A DNA stretch of 64,000 nt from Favolaschia claudopus. Lineage: Eukaryota > Basidiomycota > Agaricomycetes > Agaricales > Mycenaceae. Below, piece after piece: positions 9,590 to 21,070 of this stretch; position 1 is the first letter of the stretch, and each line of letters starts with the position of its first letter. A program made the position numbers and the translations under genes. Below the pieces are notes generated by a model. That model ran no database searches. It was not told the DNA's origin and was given only the letters and a program-made list of their open reading frames with translations. Location of the stretch: assembly GCA_037176885.1 (NCBI GenBank), contig JAWWNJ010000084.1:992001-1056000 (forward strand). The letters are read 5' to 3'.

Positions 9590-12199
9590 CAAAGAAAAGC
9601 GACGCCGCACTTTCACTTGCTGAGAGCGAGCTCCAGTCTATCAAGTTCACAGGATCATCGCGGAACGATCTTGATGTTCTACTTAATATTATTCGCAACA
9701 AGGGGAATGTGGTTAGAATGTTGGGGGGAACTGCGGATGACAAGCTGTTGAAGAACGTACTTATTCGCTCACTCCCTCCCGATCCACGTTGGCTTGGTCT
9801 GCAAGAAGCACTTTTTGCCGCTGCCGATCTCAACGACGCGTTTGCCCTCATCAAAACCGTCGCAATCAACAGCGGCATGCCGGAGGGTACCACCGTCACG
9901 GCCACATCAACACCTTCGCTCCGAAACGTCGATGCACCAATCCCGGGTGTAAGGCAGTTAATAAAACCAGCCACACGATCGAGAACTGCTATTGGCCTGG
10001 GGGAGGGAAAGAGGGTCAGTTCCCACCCAATTTCGGCAATCGCAACCGTCTGCATGCGAGGCAGGCGGGGACTGCAGATGAGAGTCCCGTCCATCGTGTC
10101 TTGATGGCGACAGAGCGGCGGGTGACAGTCGAAGAGGTAGAGGATGAGGACCCACTTTCGCATGTCGTTACCCCAAGCAATCCCGCAAACACCATCCATA
10201 CCCTTTTGCGTACAGTCAAGAGTGTTTTTGCAGCGAAGGCTTTTGTCAGCCGCACATTCGAGAACTTCGCGCCCAATCTCACCATCACCTTCCTGGACTC
10301 AGGCGCCTGCGACCACTTTTTCCGTGACCGGGCTGATTTCCGGACCTACGAGGCAGTCGCAGTTCGTACTGGCAAATCTGCGCTGGCATCTGACGGCGAT
10401 TTCGCTATTGTGGGAAAGGGTACTGTCACCAAGGTGTTCCGTGTTGAGGGACGAGAGGTTCACCTTACCTTTCTCAACGCTCTTCATGCTCCCTCGCTAT
10501 CAGCCAATCTCATCTCTGTTAGCCAATTCGACAAGGCCGGATACTTCACCACCTTCGGAGGAAGGGAGTGGTGGTACGCGGGGGACATGATGGTATGGTG
10601 CTGCTGCGTGGACGAGGGTCAGCCGGAATGTACATCTTGAAGGGATCGAGTGGGCACGCTATGATATCCACTGCCCAACCTACTTCCCTGAAGAATTGGC
10701 ATCGTCGCATGGCTCATGCCAGTCCGGCGACGATCCGCGAGATGGCTATCAAAGGCTTGGTGACTGGTCTCGATATCACTGATCACACTATCGACGGGAG
10801 GTGCCTGAATTGCCGCGCGGGTCGTCAGAAAACTCGTCCATATGATGGCGAGACGGAGAAGGATGTACCACCTCTTTTCCGTGTCTCATTCGACCTGTTC
10901 GGGCCGTCGCGTGTTGCGTCGCCTGGAGGTAACATCTACATGATGTCAATCGTGGATAGCGGAACATCCCACAAACATACTGTAGCCTTCTGTATGACTG
11001 AAACGTAACGCGTAACGGAGGGCTGTTTCTGCTGACAAATCACCTATATATGGTAAGTCTCCTTCCTTAAAAGGGTGATTTGTAAGCCGTTTCAGCCGTT
11101 TCAGCCTGTAACGGTCCCAGTACCGCTTACCTCCGATATAAAAGCGACGACTCGACGATTGCCGCATTCGATGAGTATCGCGTGATGGCGGAGACACAGA
11201 CAGGTCGCAAGGTGAAGCGCATCATGACTGATAATGCGTTTGCATCAGCGCGGTGGATGTACTTCAAAGCTCACGGTATTATTCACGAAGACTCTACACC
11301 TTATTCCTCCGCTGAGAATGGACTCGCTGAACGTTCCATTCGTACGATCACAGAAGATATTCGCACCATGCTTGATGAGTCTGGGCTGCCGGAACGTTAC
11401 AGTATTGGGCCGCGGCTGGTGCTTGTGCAACTTACACGCGTAACCGCATGCCTTCTCGTCGTCACCCGGGCAAGATCCCGCAGGTGAAGTTTGACAGAAG
11501 GCGCGTCGATGTCATACACATGCGCGTTTTTGGCTCCGAGTGCAGCGCAAAAGTTCCTCTTGTGAATGGTCATCGAGTGGATGGTGGGAGTAAATTCGAA
11601 TCACGTACCATCCCAGCCACTTTTATTGGCTATGGCACCGGCGCCGGCAACTACGTCTTGGTTGACGAGCATTTGAAAGCCGGAATGTCGAGTTCGCTGA
11701 GGGCGTGGCTAACCGCACATTGAACGAGGGGGAGAAGTTCTGGACCTACGATGATGACGAGCCTACAGGCCCCATTCCATCCAATACTGCGCAAGACCCC
11801 GCTCCTGATACTGCCGATGACGCTGATGACGAGGCACCAGACCTCGAGGGTGCTTTCGCTTCTGACCTTCCTGCTCCGCCGGCTCCCGCTGCTCCTGTAG
11901 CCGCTCCCGCTCCTGCTGCTCCCACTCGCCGATCAACCCGCAATACGATTCCTACCCCTCGGGTTGTTGAATCCCGTGACGCTGCTGCTTGCGAGGATGC
12001 AGCGCGCGCTAGAGGCGAGGACTGGGCCACGAATTTCGCACACCCACGCGCCCATGCAGCTTGGGACCCTATTGAAAGTCTCAATGCGCAGCTCGATAAT
12101 TATGTGGCTCATACCCTCATGTCATACCATCCTGACCGTCTTTATGCTCCTAAAACCTATAGAGAGGCAATGAAACTTGATGGGAAGCAACACTTAGAA
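9590..12199 (+). pseudogene. Decayed Ty1/copia gag-pol, 5' part
   Basis: In order, across shifting frames: C-terminal Gag (LGGTADDKLLKNVLIRSLPP near 9720-9780), a Cys/His cluster RRCTNPGCKAVNKTSHTIENC near 9920-9990, copia protease LDSGACDHFF near 10,290, the pre-integrase zinc region NWHRRMAHAS...CLNCRAGRQ (10,690-10,840), integrase core (SFDLFGPSR, then MTDNAFASARWMYF and SSAENGLAERSIRT), and the start of RT (YAPKTYREAMKLDGKQHLE), where it stops near 12,199. RT and RNase H are missing. Several frameshifts and an insertion at about 11,007-11,139 make it non-functional. No LTRs were found. Confidence 0.85.
11007..11139. mobile_element. Small insertion in copia integrase
   Basis: About 133 bp separate two halves of the integrase frame (…FCMTET and KSDDSTIAAF…), which rejoin in frame without it. 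It contains an inverted pair ACAAATCACC / GGTGATTTGT and repeated CCGTTTCAG and GTAACG motifs. Likely a degenerate MITE. Termini and duplication are unclear. Confidence 0.5.
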
Positions 12200-12364
12200 T
12201 GAGCTGGGACACGCACCGGACATAGCCGTTGACGTTATGTCAATGGCTGTCCAACGGTTCCCCGCGGTCCGAACACGAATGATTCCTTTCGTTCTCAATC
12301 TATACTGCACCAAACAACGCCGTTAAACAACATGTATTGTACTAGGACTCGGCGGCAGTGTTTC

Positions 12365-12618
12365 TGTGACGAAAGTTTACCGTAAGGCAGTAGTTTCGGC
12401 ACACGAGAGCTAGGTTGTGGCGAACAGAGTGACTGGTTTAAGTTCAATATTCACCAAAGTCTTGTAACTAATACATCTGAGTACTTATAGCATGTAAGTA
12501 AGTAAAACAAAGCGGAATGAGATCATCTATGAGCGCAGGATAATGTAGACGGAGCGGGAAGTGGATGTAGGTCTGAGTACAACACGGTCACGAGACAAAA
12601 AGAAATGATGATGTTACA
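12365..12618 (-). repeat. 3' LTR of chromovirus copy 1
   Basis: 254 bp, same as 24,488-24,741 by eye and about 94% like 56,467-56,720. The neighbouring internal sequence reads GGAGGGCGTA on the minus strand, a candidate polypurine tract. Confidence 0.92.
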
Positions 12619-12648
12619 TACGCCCTCCAGGTTGACGCGTCGGCAACC

Positions 12649-15600
12649 TCAAGATACCATCGCATCCGGCCCAGCGCCAGAAGACCCAGCAGCCTTCTCG
12701 GCGGCAGCTTTATCCGCAGCAGCCTTCTCAGCGGCCATCTCAGCCTCCAGCTGAGCATTGAACTCCTCTCTCTCCTTCTCCTCCTCCACCATACGGTTCT
12801 TCAACGCCAAGCGCTGAGCCATGGCCGTCACCCGCTCGTACTCCGGAGCATCCCGCTGTTGTCTCTTCACACGTCCCTCGGCCTTCGCACGCTCGCGGTT
12901 GTCCTGCCGGCGCAAGTCCATCTCCGTCAAGCGGTCCCAACGCGCCTGGGAAACAAGGACCTGCCCGGCAGGCGGCGCCTCGGCAAGGTCACTCTCGCGA
13001 ACGGCATAGATAACGATGGAAGGGAGGTGATGGTCGGGATACCAGAGAGTGCGGCCCGACTCGATGTCGTAGTAAGCCCACTTCTCTCCGGAAAGGCAGT
13101 GAGCATTAAGGATGCGCGCGAAGTCAACATAGCCCCAAGGCATGTCTTTGTATCGATTGGCGGGGTCGTTAAGGAGGTAATTGAACATGATGTATACGCG
13201 GACCAGCATTGCGGGAACAACGTGGGTGGTTTCGTTATCGGGGTCGCGAAGGTGGAAGGTGTGATCGTCGATATGCTGGAGCCAATGCGAGTTGTTGAAG
13301 TCGAGGAATTTAGCGAGGGCGACGATGTCCTTCCCAAGCACTCCGTTGACACGGAAGCCGGAAGACTGGGTGGAAGAAGAGGAAGATTTGTTGGAGTGTT
13401 TGTGGTTGGGCATGGCGGGGAATGGGATAACGGTTGAGGAAGTAGAGGATGAGTAAGAGGTAGAGGAGAACTCGGGATTGAGTTCCACAAACAACTTCAG
13501 AGGGTTTATATATCCACTCTGAATTGAGACATACCTCTGTTCCGCATGAATCAAGACGATATCCGCAGAGAATACGTCAATGTCTTCCTCGGGTAATTTC
13601 CCAGACCCGAGCGGAAGTTCAGAAATCTCAGATATTCCGAGAGATTCAAAATAATCCTGTAAGGCGGTGAGATGACTCGCCTGGGAGTATGGCATCCAAG
13701 AGCGATCCCCGGATTGCCACTGAACTTCAAAGACAGCATTAGAACGCCGTCCCGAGTGCCCCACAATTTTATCAATAGCCCATTCGTGGGTTGTTGCCTT
13801 GGTGGAAACATCCAGCTGAGTTTCCAGCCTCCCTGGGAAGCGGTGATCATCATTGGGAACGTGAATTCGAAGGAGTGATGCGTGAAAGACATCATGCACT
13901 CCGCGCTGTTTCAGATTAGACGGAAGTTCAATCTGAAATGAGTTATTACCGAAGTCTCGGAGAATACGGTATGGCCCAATGAATTTGGGGATGAGTTTGC
14001 GTGCCAACCCTTTCTCAAATTTAATGTTCTTAGTTGAAAGATATACAAAGTCTCCTTGAGAGAAGGGTGCGATTTGCCTGCGGCGGTTAGCATTACGAGT
14101 TTGTTTTACTCGCGCAGCAAGCACGGCATCATGAGCCGCCATAATTGCCAACCTTCGTTGAAGGGCAAAATTCGCAATACCAGGGTACTCGCGAGTGCGA
14201 TCCGAGTCCCAAATCAAGGATCTAGGCATCCGTCCGGTGTTCAGGAAGAACGGAGTATAGCCTGTGGTCTCAGACCGAGCGGAGTTCAAAGCAAACTCAA
14301 CTGCGGGTAATTTTGAGACCCAATCCTTCTGTTTCTCGCCAATACATTGACGAATCATTTGCGTCACAGTACGGTTTGCCCGTTCTGTGCTGCCATCCGT
14401 CTCGGGATGGTACGCGCTGGACATACGAAGCTTCGTACCAATCAATTGGTGAAGTCGTTGCCAGAAGTTACTTGTAAAGAGAACATCACGATCACTCACG
14501 ATGGATTTAGGTAGTCCATGTAGTTTGTACACATTCTCGAACATGAGTTCAGCCATTTGTTTGGCAGTATAATTGATTCGGCTCGGAATAATATGTACCA
14601 TGCCTGTCAATAAGCAAATTACGACGGTAATTGAGTTGAACACGCTATCGCGGTTCTTAGACTCGGGTAAGGGTCCCACAAAATCTACCCCAATTGTCTC
14701 CCAAGGCTGAGTAGGAGGATTGAGTGAGTGAAGCAATCCGTAAGGTTTATGATTGTTCGGCTTACTGCTTTTGCAAGTTTTGCACGAATCACAGTAGATC
14801 TGTGTATCAGGAACTAAATCCTTCCACCACACATACTCCCGGAGGTAGTCAGTGGTTTTGCGAGGCCCAAGGTGCGCTAGAACAGAATGAGCCTCCGAAA
14901 TGATAATTTCCCGGATGTTTCGACCCTTGTATTTGAGATGAGGGATACAGAGGACTTTGCGATCGTGTTCACAGAGGAATATGAGCCCGTCAGAGACCTC
15001 GAAGTTCTTGAAGGCTTTTGGAGTTGCCAGAATGTCCTTAAAGAACGAATCTTGGTCGTATTTATGCTGTAAGAACTTCACCAAGTCCAAGCCATCAGTC
15101 CCTCCAGAGACCACAGGAAAGAGAGAAGGATCCATGTCTTTTAACTGTTGCTCAAGTTCAGACAGGGTAGGCGGTCGTGGAGCCGACGGTTCAAGAGGTG
15201 GAGGCTCGTCTGTCGAGGTAGACGGAGGAAAAGATTCCGTTGATGGCGGATTTGCTTCCGGGATCAAAGTTTGATCCCCGCTGTCAAAGGCTTTTGCCTC
15301 CGCACTTGACTTCATGTCGGTGCCTCCTCTTGACTTCGCGTCAGAGCGACTTGACTTCGCGTCAGTCTGTTTCAATTTCGATTTATTGATACTCCCGCTC
15401 TCCTTTGCTTCTCCTGGAGATGCAAAATTCTGCTTGTCAACGGCACGAGTCATTGACCTCAAAACACGACCCTCTTGGGTATGTTTCGCTTCAGCAGCCT
15501 TCTGCTTAAGCTTCTGTTCAGCAGCTCGTGTAGAAGACCTCAAGACTCGGTCGCTAGCCATCGCTTTCGCTTCAGATCCAGCAAAAACCGGCATGGAGAT

Positions 15601-17755
15601 AGAGTGGATGTCCAGGGCATCGTTATCCACTACATCGTGGTACGTGTACTCACTTCTAGCGCGAACAGTTCCCGGCGCTTCATTTGAGTAGATGCGAGAA
15701 AGTGCATCTGCAAGAACATTCTCTGTACCAGGAATATACACAATCTCGAAATCAAATTCGGACATCTTCTCCATCCACCGAGCTTGTCGACCCGAGAGAT
15801 TTTTCTGATTCATGAAATGAATGAGGCCCTTATGGTCAGTGATCCATTTAAAATGAAATCCCTGGAGTATGTCGCGATGCCTCAGCATCGCTTCAACACC
15901 TGCTAACATCTCAATCTCGTGCACAGGATAGTTTTGCTGCGCAGAGTTGAGTTTCGCGCTGAAAAAGGCCGCGACTTTGGCTGATTTCCAATCAGCACCT
16001 TGGCTCACAACTCCAGCAATCGCAGAACTTGATCCGTCTGTCACGAGAAACGCAGGATCCGCATCAGGTCCGTATTTCAATGGAACACGACGATGCTCGC
16101 GAGACTGATGAATGATCTTTTTGCAGTCTTCAAAAGCCCTTTGCTGAGTATAACCCCAGCGAAACGGCACCATATCTCCTGTCAATCCATGCAGAATGCC
16201 CATCGGTTCACGAATACGAGCCAAATCATCAGCAAGATACCCGATTGATCCCAGGAATGCACGCAGTAAGTCCCGATTAGTTGGGGTTTTCCAGTTCAAC
16301 ACGCTGTCAACCTTGTCAGGATCCATTCGGATTCCATCGTCGTCGACAATGCGGCCTAGGACCTTCATTTCCGGCTTCAAAAATTGAAGTTTATGCTCAC
16401 TGAGGTAAAGCGTCTCACACTTCAACACGTCTATAATAGATTTAACATGCTTTACATGCTCCTCAAGAGTTTCGGAATAGATGATGATATCGTCAAGATA
16501 TACATCCATGAATCTTCCAATGAAGTCGGAGAATAGATAGTTCATCAAGGATTGGTACGTTGCGGGCGCATTACAGTCACCTATTTGGATTACTAGGCTG
16601 ACCATATTACCGTCAGGAGTTGTTACTGTGGTACGGTCCACATGTTCAGGAATTATACGAATTTGTTCGTAGGCATCCTGCCCATCAATCAGCGATCGAT
16701 ATTTACACCGAGCAACTCGGCGCAAAATACCTTCCATGTCCGGAAGCGGAGAAGACAACTTGTGAGTATTTTTGTTGCGTGCTCGCAAGTCAACCACGGT
16801 GCGTAGTTTTGGCGGGTTGGTCTTCGCTTTCGGAATTAACAGCATCGGGACAGTATTGCCCGAGCTCGTTATCTTCCAGCGCCCGGTTTTCAGATAGTTC
16901 CGGCGCTTTTCATCCCATTGAGGACGAAGGGCCTCGGGACACCGAGACGGTCTCCAAGGTAAAATTTTCTTCTCATCAATGAGAGGTATAGTATGATTGA
17001 TAGCACGCAGCGGAGGTAAGGGAGTTTCCGCTGCCTTTCTGCAGATGGGTTTTGCGTATTCCATCAACTCATCACGAGCAGCTTGAACTGTGTTCTCAGC
17101 GAGCTCAGCCGAATGCGAATATATCTTCGCAGTTGCAACACCCGAGATAGGTAAGCATTTCGCGCTTCCCACGCAAACTCGAGCGGGGTTGAGTCCGATG
17201 TTAACTTGGTGTTGAAACAGCCATGCTGTCCCGAGAATCAAATCATAACCGCTAACATTGGCGATGTAGAAAGTTCGGGGACAATCAATGTCTTGATACT
17301 TGAAGTTAATTTCAACCGAATGATTGATTTTCGACCTTGAGCCTTGAACGGCTAGTTGAAGAATAATTGGTTCGTTCAATTCTCGTCGTTTCAGCTGAAG
17401 CTGATCTGCCAAAGAAGTAGAAATCAAATCCCCAAGCGATCCCGAGTCTACGAGTGCACGCGCTGGGTGTCCGTTGATATGAACAACAATAATCAAGGGT
17501 TTTGCGACGATTCTGTCCGGGACTCGAGGCATGCACGCGGTGCGTGAAATTCCATTTACTTGATCTGAGGGAACCTGAATTCCTCCACAGTATAGAATAG
17601 ACGGTTCCAAAACGTCATTCATTTGCACATCTGCGAGCATGTTCAACAAGTAAGATAACTTAGGTAGCGCACTTGTTCTACCAAGTTCAAATTCAACTGT
17701 ATCCCGTTCGATTTCAATTGATTGAATTACTTCAAACAATCGAATCTCTTGTTCA
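12649..17755 (-). CDS. pol: Pol of chromovirus copy 1, downstream part (protease-RT-RNase H-integrase-chromodomain-extension)
   Basis: About 1,700 codons without a stop. In order: retropepsin (ARALVDSGSLGD, about residue 96), RT with YLDDIIIYS (about residue 415), RNase H with LVTDGSSSA, a basic/Ser-rich linker with two RVLRSxTR motifs, integrase zinc region (HSVLAHLG…CDSCKTC), integrase core with VDFVGPLP, SDRDVLFTSNFW and YHPETDGSTERANR, and a chromodomain-like segment (IDKIVGHSGRRSNAVFEVQW). A further roughly 320 residues of unknown extension end in a Glu/Ala/Lys-rich coiled coil. The upstream end is an insertion junction: the frame continues at 21,071 after the nested element. The protein would copy retrotransposon RNA and integrate the cDNA. 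As it stands it is cut off from its start by the insertion. Confidence 0.9.
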
Positions 17756-18177
17756 TGTTAAAGATACGGTCGATCCTCGAGTTCGTCGTGGAAATCCGCA
17801 AGCGAAGGGTGATGCCAAAATACAGTAGCGTTCCGCTTTACTGTATTTCTCCAGCAGAGAAGTAGACTAGTAGCGTCAAGCTTTACTAGTTACTTGAGAA
17901 TAGATTGTTGAATAGAAGTGTTTGCACACAAAAGTGGGTTGAATGTAAGATGATATTCAACGGAAGTATCTACGACTTTTTATACATGGTAGGGAGTCTC
18001 TGAGACAGGGATAAATGACATAGGGAACTAGGTAGGGTCTCAGGATAGGAATGATGAGGAGAGAATGGAATGTAGAGTCAAGGGATAAAAGATAGACATA
18101 GGAACAATATTCAAGACTCACGATCGTAGACTTGGAGCCGAGACATCCGTGCACCAAGATGTCTGTGATCCATGACA
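17756..18177 (-). repeat. 3' LTR of nested gag-only element
   Basis: 422 bp, matching 20,649-21,070. It contains two short hairpins (around ATACAGTA…TACTGTAT and ACTAGTA…TACTAGT). Confidence 0.92.
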
Positions 18178-18205
18178 TAGCCCCCCCAGTCTACGGTTGT
18201 GAGGA

Positions 18206-20566
18206 TCAGAACTCAACAGTATGTTCAACTTCTGTTTCCATCCAGTCCAGCGCTAATTCCAACAGTGTATCTTCGTGGAATGCGAGCGCGGCGTGAAACT
18301 CGACAACTTTCTTGTATTTCTGTGTGTCAAGCACGGTGCACCAATTGCGAGGAGCCCCGTTCATGACTTCAGAAATAACATCAGAGTTGCTGAGCGTGTA
18401 GACCGAACTGAGCAATTCGCGTTTGCGAATGAAATAATCGGTGGGTTTTTCCTCTGCAAATCCGTGCTCTCGGAATTTCGCGCGCAGTGCCTTGGCCCGA
18501 GTCTTTTCAAGCCATTTGCTGGTAAGGAAGAAATTCGCAATCCCTCGACGCATGGTTCCCCAGTCTTGCCGAATTTCTTGCTGATATTTGTCGCCAAGAC
18601 TGAAGTACCAGCTCTTTGCGGGACCAGTTAATGCCCGTGGAATGATAAGGCCTAGTTGTTTGAAGGCGCGTTTGCCTCCTTCTGCAAATAGATTGATTTC
18701 CTGAATCCATCGCAGCAGTTTGTCCGGATCCCCATCCCACTTTGGAATGTCTGCGTCTTTCAACCGGAGGTCAAAGTATCGGCTTTCATTGCTGTCGTCC
18801 TTCGATTTATTGTCGTCCTTCTTCGATGATTTCAAGTGCCGTGCGCGAGAATCTCTTCTATCCTCGTCACTGGAGTCACTGGAACTATCATCCGGGTCAC
18901 CTGGATCGCCCGCGGCTGCACGACTCGGCGGTGGTTTGTTCGGCGGACCCCCTCCAGTGTTCCCACGGTTGAAACTCTGTTGGCCGCGCCGACGGTCGCC
19001 TTTGTCGTCAGAATCAGACGGGTCTGAGCCATTCGAGTCACTGGGACCTTCCTGCCCAAGGATTGTAGCGGTTCGCGTTGCCGAAACGCTCTGCGATGGA
19101 CGCGGATACCCCGGCACTTGAATTCCCAAGCTCGTAAAACGCGGGGGTGTATCACGAGTTGTATCCCGCAATGCCGACGAATTTTGACGAGCGTTTTGTT
19201 TAGACTCGAAGGGCATAGGAGCAAACGCAGCGTGAAAATGTGTAGGCGGGGTCGCGCGAGCTCTTCCAAAAACCAAATCGGAATCCGGAATTGAGACAGG
19301 TATGAATTTTGCGTCTTCAACGGCTGTCTCATAGCCTAGATCGTATTCATCGGGGACCTCCTCCATCTTTGTGCGGCGTACAGAGTGTCTGCGAATCGGA
19401 GGAGCATCTTCATCCGAGACCTCTTCAACAGCAGCGCGACGAGAATTGCCTTTGGAAGTTTTTGTGTCCCTCTTGTCCTCCTTCTTGATTTCTGGCTCAT
19501 CAAGATGTCCGAAGTTGTCCTGCTCCGAATCGCGCTTGTCCTCGCTATTTCCACTTGCTGGAACCGGAGGAGGCGATGGTGAAATTCGGCGGAGACGAGG
19601 GGTAGGTGAGAATGAAGTAGTGGAGCGTTCCACCGACGGCAACGAACGTCTGGTATTCACCGAGAATTGACGACTCGGATACTGGTGGAAGCTATTCTCA
19701 GCTGATTCGCTGAATGCCCGAATTTCGTTCGTTCCAAAATTAAAGTACTGAGTCAACGCCGCAAGAAAGGCTTCAACCTCAGCTCGATATGAAATGCCCA
19801 GAATTTCGAATTCGTTCGCTGCGTACCAAGCGAAAGGATCTTCCGAGCGCCCCCAGGTTGGCATGGAAGGCAAGCTTTGGCCCCACACTTGAAACGCTTC
19901 TGATGCGCACTTTCGAAGATCTTCGAGCTGCTTCAAAAGCATCCAAAATGTGTCGCGTCGAAGACGATAGACCTGTCCTCCGTTGTCCCGCAAATCCGTG
20001 CATTCCACCTCAGTGAGTGCTTCCAACAAGGCCTGCAATGCTCCATCAAAAATCTTTGCATGTTGGACCGAGAGTTCAGATGGATTCTCGAGGAATTGTT
20101 TCGCAAAAGATAAGGCTCCAATCTCAAGAGCGTGAGCATGACGGGGAGCATATTCCGGGTGTTCGCGAACGATGGTAGAGAAGGAAAGGAAGCTAGGAAG
20201 CTCCAGGTGTCTATGAACAATTGGCGCGTGTTCGTCAACGGATTGAGGGGCGTAGCCTCCAGCATATCCCGTGAACTCAGGGATTGCGAAGCTCTCATCT
20301 TCAACCGATTTAAGTACCGGAGGGGAACGTCTCGAGGGAGACGAGAGAAGCGAGGGTGAACGAGGCGGCGGGAGTGAACCCTGTGTACCGGGATCAAACG
20401 GGAACTGAGTCGGAACAGGATCCTGCGGTGGTCCGGGACTCTCGTTTGGATGAACAATCGTGGATGTAGCAACAGGATTATCCGCAGCGTGATCTGCTGA
20501 ATTGTCCGGCGTGTTCTGAACAGAGCCGTGCCTTCCCTTCTTGCCCTTGTTCTTGTTCTTCGTCAT
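18206..20566 (-). CDS. gag: Gag-only element Gag protein, 786 aa
   Basis: The first true ATG is at 20,566 (MTKNKNKGKKGRHG). The N-terminal 100 residues are basic then Pro/Ser-rich. A helical region follows with LELPSFLSFSTIVREHPEYA and a second with WGQSLPSMPTWGRSED. The middle is acidic, Asp/Ser/Arg-rich and disordered. The C-terminal 180 residues form a retrotransposon capsid domain (PKWDGDPDKLLRWIQEINLF, LTGPAKSWYF, YFIRKRELLSSVY). There is no CCHC zinc knuckle and no downstream pol. The stop at 18,206 lies just before the polypurine tract, so nothing else is encoded. The intact 2.4-kb frame and identical LTRs suggest the protein is maintained, probably to build particles or capture enzymes from a related gypsy element. 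That last point is inference. Confidence 0.9.
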   Translation of the reverse strand: MTKNKNKGKKGRHGSVQNTPDNSADHAADNPVATSTIVHPNESPGPPQDPVPTQFPFDPGTQGSLPPPRSPSLLSSPSRRSPPVLKSVEDESFAIPEFTGYAGGYAPQSVDEHAPIVHRHLELPSFLSFSTIVREHPEYAPRHAHALEIGALSFAKQFLENPSELSVQHAKIFDGALQALLEALTEVECTDLRDNGGQVYRLRRDTFWMLLKQLEDLRKCASEAFQVWGQSLPSMPTWGRSEDPFAWYAANEFEILGISYRAEVEAFLAALTQYFNFGTNEIRAFSESAENSFHQYPSRQFSVNTRRSLPSVERSTTSFSPTPRLRRISPSPPPVPASGNSEDKRDSEQDNFGHLDEPEIKKEDKRDTKTSKGNSRRAAVEEVSDEDAPPIRRHSVRRTKMEEVPDEYDLGYETAVEDAKFIPVSIPDSDLVFGRARATPPTHFHAAFAPMPFESKQNARQNSSALRDTTRDTPPRFTSLGIQVPGYPRPSQSVSATRTATILGQEGPSDSNGSDPSDSDDKGDRRRGQQSFNRGNTGGGPPNKPPPSRAAAGDPGDPDDSSSDSSDEDRRDSRARHLKSSKKDDNKSKDDSNESRYFDLRLKDADIPKWDGDPDKLLRWIQEINLFAEGGKRAFKQLGLIIPRALTGPAKSWYFSLGDKYQQEIRQDWGTMRRGIANFFLTSKWLEKTRAKALRAKFREHGFAEEKPTDYFIRKRELLSSVYTLSNSDVISEVMNGAPRNWCTVLDTQKYKKVVEFHAALAFHEDTLLELALDWMETEVEHTVEF

Positions 20567-20648
20567 GATGAAGAAAGATGGTTGAAGGTGAGTGGCGAAG
20601 TGTCTCAAAGGGATAAATGCTTAGCGGATCTCCCTGTGTGTCCACCAA

Positions 20649-21070
20649 TGTTAAAGATACGGTCGATCCTCGAGTTCGTCGTGGAAATCCGCAAGCGAAG
20701 GGTGATGCCAAAATACAGTAGCGTTCCGCTTTACTGTATTTCTCCAGCAGAGAAGTAGACTAGTAGCGTCAAGCTTTACTAGTTACTTGAGAATAGATTG
20801 TTGAATAGAAGTGTTTGCACACAAAAGTGGGTTGAATGTAAGATGATATTCAACGGAAGTATCTACGACTTTTTATACATGGTAGGGAGTCTCTGAGACA
20901 GGGATAAATGACATAGGGAACTAGGTAGGGTCTCAGGATAGGAATGATGAGGAGAGAATGGAATGTAGAGTCAAGGGATAAAAGATAGACATAGGAACAA
21001 TATTCAAGACTCACGATCGTAGACTTGGAGCCGAGACATCCGTGCACCAAGATGTCTGTGATCCATGACA
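20649..21070 (-). repeat. 5' LTR of nested gag-only element
   Basis: 422 bp, identical by eye to 17,756-18,177, followed at 21,071 by the GTTCA duplication. The reading frame of the host pol runs into this LTR, giving a false C-terminal tail. Confidence 0.92.

Larger units (their letters stand above)
17756..21070 (-). mobile_element. Non-autonomous gag-only LTR retrotransposon, nested in chromovirus pol
   Basis: 3,315 bp with two 422-bp LTRs (TGTTAAAGATACGG…CCATGACA on the + strand), identical by eye, and a perfect target duplication GTTCA (17,751-17,755 and 21,071-21,075). Internally there is one gene (gag). A purine tract (GGGGGGG on the minus strand) precedes the left LTR, and TTGGTGGACACACAG directly follows the 5' LTR on the minus strand as candidate primer-binding site. 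No protease, RT, RNase H or integrase. It interrupts the host pol between Glu and Gln codons of a conserved stretch (FETSYSE/QEIRLFEV). It must have moved using enzymes from another element. Confidence 0.93.

Noticed and set aside
20850..21070. C-terminal tail of the chromovirus pol frame after FETSYSE
   Set aside because: It is LTR sequence of the nested gag-only element; the true frame resumes at 17,755.
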